Shown here: positions 8,430 to 17,223 of the stretch, piece after piece
How positions within the stretch are numbered: the stretch's first letter is position 1
How the letters are laid out: the number at the start of each line of letters is the position of its first letter
Assembly (NCBI GenBank): GCA_031963005.1
Contig: JASSUL010000009.1
Coordinates: 1 to 64,000, forward strand
Source: JASSUD01 sp031963005
GTDB taxonomy: Bacteria; Pseudomonadota; Gammaproteobacteria; Burkholderiales; Burkholderiaceae
Reading direction: 5' to 3'
Length of the DNA: 64,000 nucleotides
Notes under the pieces: model-generated
Seen by the model: the letters and a program-made list of their open reading frames with translations, nothing else
The model's database searches: none
What the model was told of the DNA's origin: nothing
Program-made: the position numbers and the translations under genes

Positions 8430-9569
8430 TCAATGGTGAGTTTGCTTATTACCGTGTGCCGGCCAGAGACCCATTGGGCGATATATCATGATGATAATCA
8501 TCGCGAGTCCATAGAGGAGCTGCCGTATCACATCTACGCCCAATAGCTCACTGCCAAAGAGCATGACTTGCACTGGCCCAATCGTTAAACGTAAAAATTC
8601 GGGAAAAAGAAAGAGTAAAAGTGCCCCGAGCACGACGCCGCGAATATGGCCCATCCCTCCAAGCACCACGCAGGCTAATACGACAATCGACTCCCAAAAA
8701 GTAAAAGATTCGGGCGAAACAAATTGCTGAAAAGCGGCAAATAAAGCGCCCGCTAAGCCGCCAAAAGCGGCTCCGAGTGCAAAGGCTAAGAGTTTGACGC
8801 GGTGCGTTTGAATGCCCATAGCTTGCGCAGCGACTTCATCTTCTCGAATAGCCGCCCATGCGCGACCTAATCTAGAGTGCTGCAGGCGTTGACAAATCCA
8901 TGCTACACACACGGCACAAGCTAAAAAGAGGTAGTAATACTGTTGAGCAGGCGACAAGGTGAAACCTAAAAAAGCGTGCTCTTGCGCTAAACTGCCGCTG
9001 GGTAAAAATAAGGGGGCAATATCCGAAATACCTTGTGGACCATTGGTGAGGTTCAGAGGGCGGTCGAGGTTATTGAGGCAGATGCGCACAATTTCGCCAA
9101 ACCCTAGCGTGACTAAAGCCAGATAATCTCCGCGTAAACGTAAAGTCGGTGCGCCTAGTAGCACCCCCACTAGCGTAGCGGCGGCCATGGCCAGCAAGAT
9201 AACGCCTATGCTGGCTGCAACGGGATGGATATGGGATGCCAATGGAAGATAAGCCTGCGCCCATGAAAATTGGAGAGCCAGATGCGGAGACGAAAGTAGC
9301 GCCGCGGTATAAGCGCCTATGGCATAAAAAGCGATATAACCCAGGCTTAATAGCCCGGCAAAACCGACTATCACATTGAGCCCAAATGCCAAGATGACCG
9401 CAAGGAGTGCAAAGTCCAGCACCCGTACGCCATAATGTCCCGCGCAGTGGCTAGCAATGAAAGGGGCGCACAGCGCGCCTACGATCAGTACCGCGATACC
9501 CAGAATCGTGTAAAGGGAGGGTTTTTGAAGAAGCTCATGTGAATGTTGGGATTTAGACACGTTCTGCAA
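8430..9569 (-). CDS. livM: Branched-chain amino-acid ABC transporter permease LivM
   Basis: A 379-residue inner-membrane permease with about ten hydrophobic segments. The LivM-type motif GLNVIVGFAGLLSLGYIAFY is near residue 63, and the cytoplasmic coupling segment GRAWAAIREDEVAAQAMGI is near residue 235. The frame opens with a TTG at 9569 that overlaps livH by 17 bases; a GTG at 9560 is an alternative. The overlap with livH and the short gap to the fused ATPase show one operon, order livH-livM-livGF. It imports hydrophobic amino acids, which fits an organism that relies on its host for nutrients, although free-living relatives also have the system. Confidence 0.93.
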   Translation of the reverse strand: MQNVSKSQHSHELLQKPSLYTILGIAVLIVGALCAPFIASHCAGHYGVRVLDFALLAVILAFGLNVIVGFAGLLSLGYIAFYAIGAYTAALLSSPHLALQFSWAQAYLPLASHIHPVAASIGVILLAMAAATLVGVLLGAPTLRLRGDYLALVTLGFGEIVRICLNNLDRPLNLTNGPQGISDIAPLFLPSGSLAQEHAFLGFTLSPAQQYYYLFLACAVCVAWICQRLQHSRLGRAWAAIREDEVAAQAMGIQTHRVKLLAFALGAAFGGLAGALFAAFQQFVSPESFTFWESIVVLACVVLGGMGHIRGVVLGALLLFLFPEFLRLTIGPVQVMLFGSELLGVDVIRQLLYGLAMIIIMIYRPMGLWPAHGNKQTHH

Positions 9570-10506
9570 CCCGCTCTCCTAATAGTCCAGATGGACGGCA
9601 GATCAGCACGATGATGAGGACGGCAAACGCCAGGACATCTTGGTAATTGCTTCCGAGCACTCCCCCCGTGAGGTCGCTGAGATAACCACCGCCTAATTGC
9701 TCGATAATACCTAGCAGTAAGCCCCCAAGCATCGCACCATCAAGACGTCCAATTCCTCCAAGAATCGCTGCTGTAAACGCTTTCATGCCAGGAATAAAGC
9801 CCATATAAAAATGCGCATTTCCATACTCGGAAGCCATCATGACACCCGCCAATGCGGCAAGGGCTCCACCGACCATAAAGGTGACAGAAATAATTTGGTT
9901 GAGGTTGACCCCCATAAGCGCTGCAGCGGCAGGGTTTTCAGATGCTGCGCGCATTGCGCGGCCTAAGCGAGTTTTATGCACTAGGGTGTAAAGCCCGATC
10001 ATTACCGCACACGCGACGCCGATAATCGTCATTTCAAGCACAGAAATCACGGCGCCAGGGTGCATCTCATCGATGCTAGGCAAAATGTGAATAGACTCGG
10101 TAGAGATGAGTTGCGGGAACATTAAGGGATCGCGCGACCATATCAACATGGCCAGTGTTTGGAGTACGAGAGATACGCCAATGGCCGTAATCAATGGAGC
10201 TAGGCGAGGCGCATTCCGTAGCGGGCGGTAGGCTACGCGCTCGATAAACCAAGCTAATCCAGCGCATACAACCATGGCGATGGCTAAGGCAATCATGAGC
10301 ACAGTGCCATTTCCCAAACCCGGAAAGGTGGACTGCAAAAAGCCTATCGCAGACAACGTAACTAGTGCTCCGACCATTAACACATCGCCGTGTGCGAAAT
10401 TCACCATGCCCAAAATGCCGTACACCATCGTGTATCCGAGTGCAAGAATGGCGTACATACTGCCGAGCACCAAACCATTTAAAATTTGTTGGATAAAAAT
10501 ATCCAC
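9553..10506 (-). CDS. livH: Branched-chain amino-acid ABC transporter permease LivH
   Basis: A full-length LivH permease. The longest frame begins at 10539, but I place the start at the GTG at 10506: it has GGAG 5 bases upstream, and the resulting N-terminus, (M)DIFIQQILNGLVLGS, matches the usual LivH start. Family features are GYTMVYGILGMVNFAHGDV near the N-terminus, the EAA-like loop GRAMRAASENPAAAALMGVN, and several membrane helices. It is the first gene of the livH-livM-livGF unit. A perfect 13-bp inverted repeat lies just upstream and may take part in control. Confidence 0.93.
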   Translation of the reverse strand: MDIFIQQILNGLVLGSMYAILALGYTMVYGILGMVNFAHGDVLMVGALVTLSAIGFLQSTFPGLGNGTVLMIALAIAMVVCAGLAWFIERVAYRPLRNAPRLAPLITAIGVSLVLQTLAMLIWSRDPLMFPQLISTESIHILPSIDEMHPGAVISVLEMTIIGVACAVMIGLYTLVHKTRLGRAMRAASENPAAAALMGVNLNQIISVTFMVGGALAALAGVMMASEYGNAHFYMGFIPGMKAFTAAILGGIGRLDGAMLGGLLLGIIEQLGGGYLSDLTGGVLGSNYQDVLAFAVLIIVLICRPSGLLGERVAERV

Positions 10507-10532
10507 ACTGGCTCCAAAAATAGGTTTATGAC

Positions 10533-10563
10533 GTACCATTCATGTTTAGTACATGAATGGTAC
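10533..10563. promoter_or_regulatory. Perfect 13-bp inverted repeat upstream of livH
   Basis: GTACCATTCATGT and its exact complement ACATGAATGGTAC are separated by 5 bases. The element starts 27 bases upstream of the livH start, in the 143-base gap between ispH and livH. No T run follows on the minus strand, so a classical terminator is unlikely. An operator or an RNA hairpin that affects livH translation would fit better. No regulator can be named. Confidence 0.6.
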
Positions 10564-10649
10564 AGATTCATCCTCTATATCTATAGATATGCAATGAGGA
10601 GGTTGCCACTTCGCAAAAATGTCCTATTTTGCAACAGAGACGCTCCTCG

Positions 10650-11672
10650 TTAAAGACTCGTTTTCGCTGTCTCTTTTACTTTCGCATTTCCCTGCGTTCC
10701 TAAACTCAGCGGAAAGGTCGTTGTTTCCTTGACCCCTTCCAAATTTCGCACACGCCGCGCGCCAAGTGCACGCAAACGTTCTACTACAGATTGCACTAGC
10801 GCTTCCGGCGCAGAGGCGCCTGCGGTAACGCCAATATGTTTTTTCCCATCGATCCACTGGGGATCAATTTGTTCGGGTGCGTCGACTTGATAAGCCTCTA
10901 CGCCACTATGCAAGGCGACTTCACGCAAACGGTTCGAATTCGAGCTATTAGGGCTTCCTACCACAATCACTACATCGCATTGTGGAGCCATAAAGCGTAC
11001 CGCATCTTGCCGATTTTGCGTTGCATAGCAGATATCGGGTTTCTTGGGGCCGCGAATAGTAGGAAAGCGTGCTTGGAGTGCTTCAATAATATGCTGTGTG
11101 TCATCAACTGAAAGCGTAGTTTGCGTAACGTAAGCCACTTTCTCTGGCTGTACGATATGGAGCTGCCCGACTTCGTCTAAACTTTCAATCAAGTGTATCC
11201 CGGGAGCGGGGAAGGGAGGGGCTGTCTCCATAGCGGATAGGTTAGAGGTCAGTTGCCCCATCGTGCCCTCGACTTCGGGGTGCCCACGGTGTCCAATCAT
11301 CACGATTTCATAGCCTTGCGCATGCATTTTTTTGACTTCAATATGCACTTTCGTCACCAATGGGCATGTCGCATCAAATACGCGCAAGCCATATTGTTCA
11401 GCTTGGCTACGTACGGCTTGAGAGACGCCGTGTGCGCTAAAGACTACAGTACTTCCTATGGGAATCTCTTCAAGAGACTCCACAAAGATTGCTCCTCTGC
11501 GCCGTAAATCATTGACCACATAGGCGTTATGGACAATTTCATGGCGCACATAAATAGGTGCGCCAAATTCTTTTAACGCGTGCTCTACTACCGCAATAGC
11601 GCGATCTACCCCTGCGCAAAAACCCCGAGGCTGCGCGAGCAAAATTTCGGCTTGATGTTGATCGCTAAACAC
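10650..11672 (-). CDS. ispH: 4-hydroxy-3-methylbut-2-enyl diphosphate reductase
   Basis: The last enzyme of the MEP isoprenoid pathway, converting HMBPP to IPP and DMAPP with a [4Fe-4S] cluster. The three cluster cysteines are visible in PRGFCAGVDRAI (Cys19), FDATCPLV (Cys103) and CYATQNRQ (about 204). The longest frame starts at 11741 inside fkpB, but the GTG at 11672 lies one base after the fkpB stop (TGACGTG) and gives a normal N-terminus of 18 residues before the first Cys, so I choose it; this gives 340 residues. The fkpB-ispH pair is a common proteobacterial operon. The C-terminus is slightly longer than usual, ending in a Lys/Thr-rich tail. Confidence 0.95.
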   Translation of the reverse strand: MFSDQHQAEILLAQPRGFCAGVDRAIAVVEHALKEFGAPIYVRHEIVHNAYVVNDLRRRGAIFVESLEEIPIGSTVVFSAHGVSQAVRSQAEQYGLRVFDATCPLVTKVHIEVKKMHAQGYEIVMIGHRGHPEVEGTMGQLTSNLSAMETAPPFPAPGIHLIESLDEVGQLHIVQPEKVAYVTQTTLSVDDTQHIIEALQARFPTIRGPKKPDICYATQNRQDAVRFMAPQCDVVIVVGSPNSSNSNRLREVALHSGVEAYQVDAPEQIDPQWIDGKKHIGVTAGASAPEALVQSVVERLRALGARRVRNLEGVKETTTFPLSLGTQGNAKVKETAKTSL

Positions 11673-11673
11673 G

Positions 11674-12114
11674 TCACAAAATTCCAATAATGTGTACTTC
11701 AAAAGTGAGCGCCTGCCCTGCAAGAGGGTGATTGAAATCAAATACGGCGCATGTGGACTCTATATGCTTTAAAACCCCAGCAAAACGCCCTTCTGTGGCG
11801 TTGAACTCGACGATATCCCCTAATTGATAGTTCTCTATATGCACATTATGCATGCGCAGCAAATCCAAGGAGACTTTTTGAATCAAATCGGGGTTACGTG
11901 TACCAAAAGCGGCTCCAGAGTCTAGCTGAAAGACAGACTGACACCCTAGCTCCAAACCCATCAAAATAGCTTCCAGTGGTGGAGCAATTTGTTGCGCTCC
12001 TATGAGCAAGGTTGCGGGTTTGCTGGTGAAGGTATTCACGATATCTCGACCATCAGGAAGGGTTAAACGGTAATGCAGCGTAACGTGAGACCCGAGCTCG
12101 ACGGTGTTTTTCAT
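11674..12114 (-). CDS. fkpB: FKBP-type peptidyl-prolyl cis-trans isomerase (SlpA/FkpB)
   Basis: A 146-residue FKBP-fold protein with the SlyD/SlpA-type layout: N-terminal FKBP strand VTLHYRLTLPDGRDIVNTF, the inserted-flap region, and the closing segment FDFNHPLAGQALTFEVHIIGI, where NHPLAG is the family hallmark. It assists proline-limited folding in the cytosol. Its stop is one base before the ispH start, so the two are probably translationally coupled. The gene diverges from radC at 12373, as in other Burkholderiales. Confidence 0.92.
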   Translation of the reverse strand: MKNTVELGSHVTLHYRLTLPDGRDIVNTFTSKPATLLIGAQQIAPPLEAILMGLELGCQSVFQLDSGAAFGTRNPDLIQKVSLDLLRMHNVHIENYQLGDIVEFNATEGRFAGVLKHIESTCAVFDFNHPLAGQALTFEVHIIGIL

Positions 12115-12372
12115 AAATATCTGCGCTTTCAGTTTGAGAAGGGCTTAAACGGTGGATCAAAGGAAAAGTATAGGGGGAAAACGCAGCACTGGTATGGTGT
12201 GCATATATCGAAAAAAGCCCATATTGTAAGCGACGAAGCATAGATATTTCGAGTCGGCACTATTGAGAGGGTCAAATAGCGATGAAAATGAGGAATATAT
12301 ACTCCATGCCAGACCGCGTGTTACCGGCTACTCGGTTGCGAAAGAGGTCTAATATAAAGAGGATAGGGGAAA

Positions 12373-13161
12373 ATGCTGGCTAAGGATGGCAAAAAAGAGA
12401 AGGCAGCTAAGCTCTATACATCGTGTGCTATAGAAGAAGCGCACAAAGTACGCCTCAAGACTCCCGTCGAGGATATGTCTTTTCCCATTCACGCCTGGCC
12501 TAAATTAGAGCGCCCTCGTGAAAAATTGATGATGCAGGGCGCAGCAGCGCTATCCAATGCGGAATTGTTGGCGATTTTTTTGCGCACGGGCGTTAAAGGG
12601 AAAAGTGCCGTCGATGTCGCGCGTAATCTCATCAATAATTTCGGCTCATTACGCGCACTGCTCAGTGCGCCGGTTGAGGTACTCGCTACCATGCAGGGAT
12701 TAGGGCACGCTAAAGTCGCGCAATTGCATGCAATGAGTGAGCTAGTGCATCGGTCTTTGGCAGAAGAATTAAAAGAAAGTAGTTTTTTTGAATCTCCCTT
12801 AGCGGTACGCAATTATTTGAAACTGCTGATCGGAACACGGCAACAAGAAGTCTTTGTCTGCTTATATTTAGATGCACGCCATCGCTTAATTTGTGCACGA
12901 GAAGTCGCGCATGGTACCTTAACTAGAACGGCGGTCTATCCTCGAGAAATCGTCCGAGAGGCCTTACAATTACATGCTGCTTCGCTCATCATTGCGCATA
13001 ATCATCCCTCTGGCGGGGTCATTCCCAGCGAAGCCGATAAGGCGCTCACACAAACCCTGCACCTCGTGTTGAGTGTGCTCGATATTCGTTTGCTGGACCA
13101 TTTTATTGTCTCCAATAATAATATCCTTTCATTTTCTGAGGCTGCGCTCATGCCATTTTGA
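12373..13161 (+). CDS. radC: RadC family (JAB/MPN) DNA repair-type protein
   Basis: A 262-residue protein. The RadC N-terminal helix-hairpin-helix part begins at ERPREKLMMQGAAALSNAEL and contains MQGLGHAKVAQLHAM. The C-terminal JAMM metalloprotease-like domain shows HNHPSGGVIPSEAD, i.e. HxHP with the downstream Asp, and an upstream Glu. The start at 12373 has an AGAGGATAGGGG-type ribosome binding site; an internal ATG at 12475 would give the usual shorter N-terminus (MSFPIHAWPKLERP). The biological role of RadC remains uncertain; a link to recombination or DNA repair is from the family literature only. Confidence 0.92.
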   Translation: MLAKDGKKEKAAKLYTSCAIEEAHKVRLKTPVEDMSFPIHAWPKLERPREKLMMQGAAALSNAELLAIFLRTGVKGKSAVDVARNLINNFGSLRALLSAPVEVLATMQGLGHAKVAQLHAMSELVHRSLAEELKESSFFESPLAVRNYLKLLIGTRQQEVFVCLYLDARHRLICAREVAHGTLTRTAVYPREIVREALQLHAASLIIAHNHPSGGVIPSEADKALTQTLHLVLSVLDIRLLDHFIVSNNNILSFSEAALMPF

Positions 13162-13175
13162 TAAGGTATGCGTGC

Positions 13176-13270
13176 TTAGAACCTGTTCATCATTTCCGGA
13201 AATTACCCTTGAGGTCATCATGTTGGGGTGACGAATTGATTAAATACGGAACCCCACCATGACGACCACG
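13176..13270. repeat. Dispersed palindromic repeat, family A, copy 1 (incomplete)
   Basis: Shares the core TGACGAATTGATTAAATACG flanked by TTGGGG and CCCCA with copies at 16525, 35280 and 47221. The left end TTAGAACCTGTTCAT is present, but the matching right end is not. It lies between radC and mutY. Confidence 0.85.
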
Positions 13271-13381
13271 GTCTTTTTGAATAACTGCGTAACATCAGTG
13301 ATTCACGGTAAAGTGCAGGTTTTTCTTTCCGTTTTGCGCCTTGAGCGCTAGATTTTCTTTTATGGCTTTGGTTTTTGTGTG

Positions 13382-14509
13382 ATGGATTCTAAGGAATTTG
13401 CTCCCCGTTTGATGGCGTGGCAAAAAAAGCAAGGGAGGCACGGTTTGCCTTGGCAGCAGGGTGCCTTTGGGGATCCTTATCGTGTATGGCTCTCGGAGAT
13501 TATGCTGCAGCAAACGCAAGTAGCAACGGTGATCCCCTATTACGAGCGTTTTTTAACCGCTTTTCCCGACGTATATAGCTTGGCTAATGCGCCTGTCGAT
13601 GCGGTCATGGCACTCTGGAGCGGATTAGGTTATTACGCTCGTGCGCGCAATTTACATCGGTGTGCACAAGAGATTGCTGCGCGCGGCGGAGTATTTCCAG
13701 AAAGCGTGGAAGCGCTTGCTCAGCTGCCAGGCATTGGCCGCTCGACCGCAGCGGCTATTTCTGCATTTTCATTTGGTACGCGTGCGGCAATTTTGGATGC
13801 CAATGTCAAACGGGTATTAACTAGGGTATTTGGAATAGAAGGAGTGCCTTCGGAAAAAGCCGTCGAAAATGCATTATGGGCGCTGGCAGAGTCGCTTTTG
13901 CCAGATGTGGATATCGGCGTCTATACACAAGGGTTGATGGATTTAGGCGCGACGGTCTGTGTCGCGCGCCGCCCTCAATGTACACGCTGCCTATTTGAAA
14001 AGGAGTGTGTTGCCCATCTTTCAGGGCGAGAGCAAGTATTGCCGCAGCCTCGCGCAAAGAAAAAAGCCAAACCGATACGATATTTCGATGTGTTGATATT
14101 GCGCTGTGCCGACCATGTATTGTTAGAATTACGGCCTCCAGCAGGTATTTGGGGTGGGCTGTGGAGTTTGCCTGAGGCAAATGGTCGTGAAGCACTAGAG
14201 GGCTACATCGCCGCTTTGAATGGCTACGATCCGAGTAATCAAAAGCTAGGAGTGCAAGATGCCTTCACCGAGCTCACTGCATTACGCCCCGTGTCGCATG
14301 AATTTACGCATTTCCGTAAAGTGATGCAGCCGTATTATTTATCCTATACGGAGCATCATCAGGAACGTTTATATAAACCGCTATCCGGTGCACTACAGGC
14401 TGCACAGACCAACACGCAATGGGTTTCTTTACAAAAGATAGCAGAGTACGGACTCCCTGCTCCGATACGTAAGCTGTTAGAGGCATTGAATATGCCGATA
14501 CCGGTTTAA
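13382..14509 (+). CDS. mutY: A/G-specific adenine DNA glycosylase
   Basis: A base-excision repair enzyme that removes adenine opposite 8-oxoguanine. Visible signatures: SEIMLQQTQVATV with the catalytic Glu near residue 39; the helix-hairpin-helix LPGIGRSTAAAI; the catalytic Asp in AILDANVKRVL; the [4Fe-4S] motif CVARRPQCTRCLFEKEC (C-x6-C-x2-C-x5-C); and a C-terminal NUDIX-like domain with GIWGGLWSLPE. A GTG sits immediately before the ATG; no clear ribosome binding site is visible for either. In Burkholderia mutY is followed by rapZ and hprK; here about 5 kb of accessory DNA intervenes and rapZ is absent. Confidence 0.95.
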   Translation: MDSKEFAPRLMAWQKKQGRHGLPWQQGAFGDPYRVWLSEIMLQQTQVATVIPYYERFLTAFPDVYSLANAPVDAVMALWSGLGYYARARNLHRCAQEIAARGGVFPESVEALAQLPGIGRSTAAAISAFSFGTRAAILDANVKRVLTRVFGIEGVPSEKAVENALWALAESLLPDVDIGVYTQGLMDLGATVCVARRPQCTRCLFEKECVAHLSGREQVLPQPRAKKKAKPIRYFDVLILRCADHVLLELRPPAGIWGGLWSLPEANGREALEGYIAALNGYDPSNQKLGVQDAFTELTALRPVSHEFTHFRKVMQPYYLSYTEHHQERLYKPLSGALQAAQTNTQWVSLQKIAEYGLPAPIRKLLEALNMPIPV

Positions 14510-14530
14510 AGTACGGAGCTTAGGCATGGA

Positions 14531-14674
14531 TTGCCTAAGCGAGCGCTGAGCTTTGTGGCTGGTTTATCTTGTGCCTTTTTTGCTTTTACAGCGGCTGCCG
14601 CGCTTTATGCCACGGCAACCTATTCGGATCAATTTTTAAGCCACTATCCTATATCACTTAACCTGTGCTGCTGA
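14531..14674 (+). pseudogene. Possible gene remnant: signal-peptide-like 47-codon frame
   Basis: From a TTG at 14531 a frame encodes LPKRALSFVAGLSC, then a long Ala/Phe-rich hydrophobic stretch ending in AAAALYATATYSD. This looks like a signal peptide or single membrane anchor of a truncated gene. It is in frame with the mutY stop and overlaps the 3' end of the convergent gene at 14654. A 9-bp hairpin (GCTTAGGCA / TGCCTAAGC, 14518-14540) precedes it. It may be the start of a gene cut off by insertion of the accessory island, or chance. Confidence 0.25.
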
Positions 14675-16153
14675 CCCTTTGGGTTGTGAGCGCTGATGCT
14701 TAACCCACAAAAAGCGAGAATAAACATCAATCCGGTTAGTGTTACCACCGCTCTGAATCCCCGCATTTGCCATCATCTGTTTGTAGGCCTTAGGCTTAAA
14801 CAGCGCCGTAAATAAAAAGCCGCTACGTAATCGATTAGTGGGAGCAGAGTTGCCGCCGCCACTACTGGTGCCATTTAAGCGGCCGGCGTAGCTTCCCTTT
14901 CCTAAGGGAATCACGTCCGTGACGATGTTGGCGATGGGCGCCAACTGTTGGGCATTGATGCCGTACCGACCGCTTTTATACATCCGATAGAGGCCTGCCA
15001 CGTCAAGACTGCCGTGACTGGAATCTTCGCCCGTTTTATCGGGCATTGTATAGCCCCAGTCATACGCGGGAAGACGCGCCTTATCGGTATAGCTCGACAC
15101 GCCATTTTTAAAGAACCAGTCAGCGTTGGATTTGACAATCTGATCGTAAAACTTGACCCGACTTGGCGCATCCTTTAGTAACGCATGTGCCTGGGCTAGA
15201 TTCATAAAACCATAAATAAACATCATTTGTTGATTCCACGGTACTGGCAGCCCACTTTTGTAGAGTGAGGCCTTTGAGAAGTACATATGATTGCCATCAC
15301 GCAGCGTGACTAATGATCTCAGAATGTGCTGATCTACCGTTTTGTCCGCTTCAATCAGATAACGCTTCGCGCGTTGTAGATAGGTCTTTCCAAATTGATA
15401 GGGATCACCATCAGGAACGACGCTACTGTGGATGGCACGGGTTTGCAGAATTTGTCTAGCGCAAGCGGCAAGATGTCCAACGGGATCACCTTGTTCACCC
15501 CCAGTTTGAATCGGTTTTTCATTAGGTTGATTGGGCCAAACTGGATCAACACGACCCGTCCAGATAACACGCTTACCCTTCATATCATTGCGTACGGACA
15601 AAAGCGTGTCACAGAACAACACCATTTTGTCCAGAATTTCTTTTTGTGGCGCAATCTCATAGACCAATGCCATGGCCTTTAGATTTTCACCGCTGCGACC
15701 TTGGGTCCATTCATTATTGACCGTTGTGGCTTGTGGTTTTAAGGTCTTTATATAGTTGATAAACGATTGAATTTCGTTTTTGGTAACGGGGCCATCCAAG
15801 CTGTCGACCACCATATTCCCGTTGGATGGGGCTAGGGCATCAGTATCTGCAAGGAGCTCTATAGACTCTATAGATGGAGTTGAACTGCTAGAGCTCAGGG
15901 ATATATCGTGTGCATTCTTGACAGGTATGTCTTGTTCATGCACAGCAAGCCGATTCCATATACCTTGCACATACTCTTTAAGCATTTTGCTTGGAAGTGT
16001 TGTAGAGAAATTTTTTATATGGCCTTGTAGTGCGTTTATGCTTTTTACTGATTCTTGGTTAGTTGAGGTGGATGGCGCGCTCGTTATGGAAGGATTATCA
16101 GAAACGGAGCAAAACCTAGGCATGTAGGTAGAGAATGAATTGGCTATAAGCAT
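14654..16153 (-). CDS. Hypothetical protein, possible alpha/alpha-toroid glycan-active fold
   Basis: About 499 residues from the ATG at 16153; a TTG at 16174 would add seven. The first 110 residues are Ser/Thr-rich and look disordered. The rest is a Trp/Tyr/Gly-rich, mostly helical domain with WTQGRSGENLKAMALVYEI, KRVIWTGRVDPVWPN, LVTLRDGNHMYFSKASLYK, LPVPWNQQMMFIYG and LPAYDWGYTM. Conserved polar-aromatic loops between helix pairs, such as NEWTQGRSGEN, are reminiscent of six-hairpin glycosidases and polysaccharide lyases, but I cannot assign a family. No signal peptide is seen, which argues against a simple secreted enzyme and leaves an effector role open. Its neighbours are repeats and another unknown large protein. 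Confidence 0.65.
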   Translation of the reverse strand: MLIANSFSTYMPRFCSVSDNPSITSAPSTSTNQESVKSINALQGHIKNFSTTLPSKMLKEYVQGIWNRLAVHEQDIPVKNAHDISLSSSSSTPSIESIELLADTDALAPSNGNMVVDSLDGPVTKNEIQSFINYIKTLKPQATTVNNEWTQGRSGENLKAMALVYEIAPQKEILDKMVLFCDTLLSVRNDMKGKRVIWTGRVDPVWPNQPNEKPIQTGGEQGDPVGHLAACARQILQTRAIHSSVVPDGDPYQFGKTYLQRAKRYLIEADKTVDQHILRSLVTLRDGNHMYFSKASLYKSGLPVPWNQQMMFIYGFMNLAQAHALLKDAPSRVKFYDQIVKSNADWFFKNGVSSYTDKARLPAYDWGYTMPDKTGEDSSHGSLDVAGLYRMYKSGRYGINAQQLAPIANIVTDVIPLGKGSYAGRLNGTSSGGGNSAPTNRLRSGFLFTALFKPKAYKQMMANAGIQSGGNTNRIDVYSRFLWVKHQRSQPKGSAAQVK

Positions 16154-16221
16154 AGATTTTTCTGAAGGAGACAAGGTGAGAAAATGGATAAATGCTATAA
16201 AAATAGTTTTGAATTAACCTT

Positions 16222-16288
16222 TAGAGCATTTCTCAAATAATTTGCCGCTGCGTTGTCCCTTGTTGCAAATCATTCGAGAAATGCTCTA
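16222..16288. repeat. Inverted-repeat element (MITE-like)
   Basis: The perfect 13-bp ends TAGAGCATTTCTC and GAGAAATGCTCTA bracket 41 bases, and pairing continues inward (AAATAATTTGC against GCAAATCATT). The size and terminal repeats resemble the fused ends of an insertion sequence. No second copy was noticed in the window. Confidence 0.5.
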
Positions 16289-16524
16289 GAGCCTTCTTTA
16301 AGAAAAAGTGAAATAAAAAAAGGAAATTTCATACAAAATTAAGAGCAACAGAGTTAAAAAATGGTGTGCAATCAATGAAGTATGCAGATACCTACTTTGC
16401 TGTTTATGCAAGCAGGGGTATGTGTGAAATGACTGCTAGTAATAGTTGTAGTTTATTTAAACTAGACAGTCTGTAAAAAGGTAAAAGAAGGCATAGAAGA
16501 GATGGAAAACATCTTAAAAGTGTT

Positions 16525-16643
16525 TTAGAACCGGTTCATAATCTTTAAAAGTGGGTTGTGTTGGGGTGACGAATTGAATTAAATACGGAACCCCAACATT
16601 ACAACCTCAAGAGTGATTTTTAGAGATTATGAACAGGTTCTTA
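16525..16643. repeat. Dispersed palindromic repeat, family A, copy 2
   Basis: Complete copy of about 119 bp. The ends TTAGAACCGGTTCATAATCT and AGATTATGAACAGGTTCTTA are inverted repeats, and the centre carries GAATTGAATTAAATACGG between TTGGGG and CCCCAA. There is no coding capacity. Confidence 0.9.
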
Positions 16644-17153
16644 GAAATATATTTTCTACACGATAGTATTAGAGCTAATAAAAGTCTCTTAACCATCTTT
16701 GCAGCAGCTTTTATACTAGAGGCAGCGAGCCTATTTTTAGGCTGTAAAGATTTACTTATTCTCAATGCATGTCACGCATCTTTCAGGCTTCTTAAATTTT
16801 CTCTATGACTGTGCTGATTTATTTTTATAAGAATTTTTAACAGGGAGATCAGGAGATTGCGTGTGTGTAGAGGTGATAAATTGCGGTAAGCGAGCCATTA
16901 AATTTTTTGCAATTGATAATGCAACTTATTATTCCGTTGAGGAGTAAAAACCAATAATCCTACAAAGAGTTATATTTTTTTAATTATAAAAGCAAAAGAC
17001 AGTATGGTTTTTCGAAACTAATAAAATGCAGTGATTTTTTTGTAGATAAATATATAGGATAAATATTATTTCTATTTAGAACATTTTCAAATTAATTTTC
17101 CACGCTCGTTTGCTGTCGATTTGACGGTTTCCCTTGGTGATTTAAGCAAGAAA

Positions 17154-17217
17154 GGCCAGTCGAGGTTCGTCAAAATGGAAATGCCATATACTTCCAATTC
17201 GATTTGCCTCGCTGGCC
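17154..17217. repeat. Imperfect hairpin just after the stop of the 17224 gene
   Basis: GGCCAGTCGAGG pairs with CCTCGCTGGCC across about 40 bases, with further partial pairing inside. It lies 7 bases beyond the stop of the minus-strand gene at 17224. No T run follows, so it is either an unusual terminator or a REP-like element. Confidence 0.45.
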
Positions 17218-17223
17218 GATTTG

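Larger units (their letters stand above)
16175..17223. other. Gene-free accessory stretch of about 1 kb
   Basis: AT-rich DNA without a convincing frame on either strand. It holds a palindromic element at 16222-16288, a family A repeat at 16525-16643 and a hairpin at 17154-17217. The rest shows nothing I can name. It may be decayed mobile DNA. Confidence 0.6.

Noticed and set aside
10624..10857. 77-codon minus-strand frame
   Set aside because: It overlaps the 3' half of ispH in another frame and is Cys/Arg-rich, as expected from a shadow frame.
11672..11741. Upstream extension of ispH
   Set aside because: The extra 23 codons overlap fkpB and precede the normal IspH N-terminus; GTG at 11672, one base after the fkpB stop, fits better.
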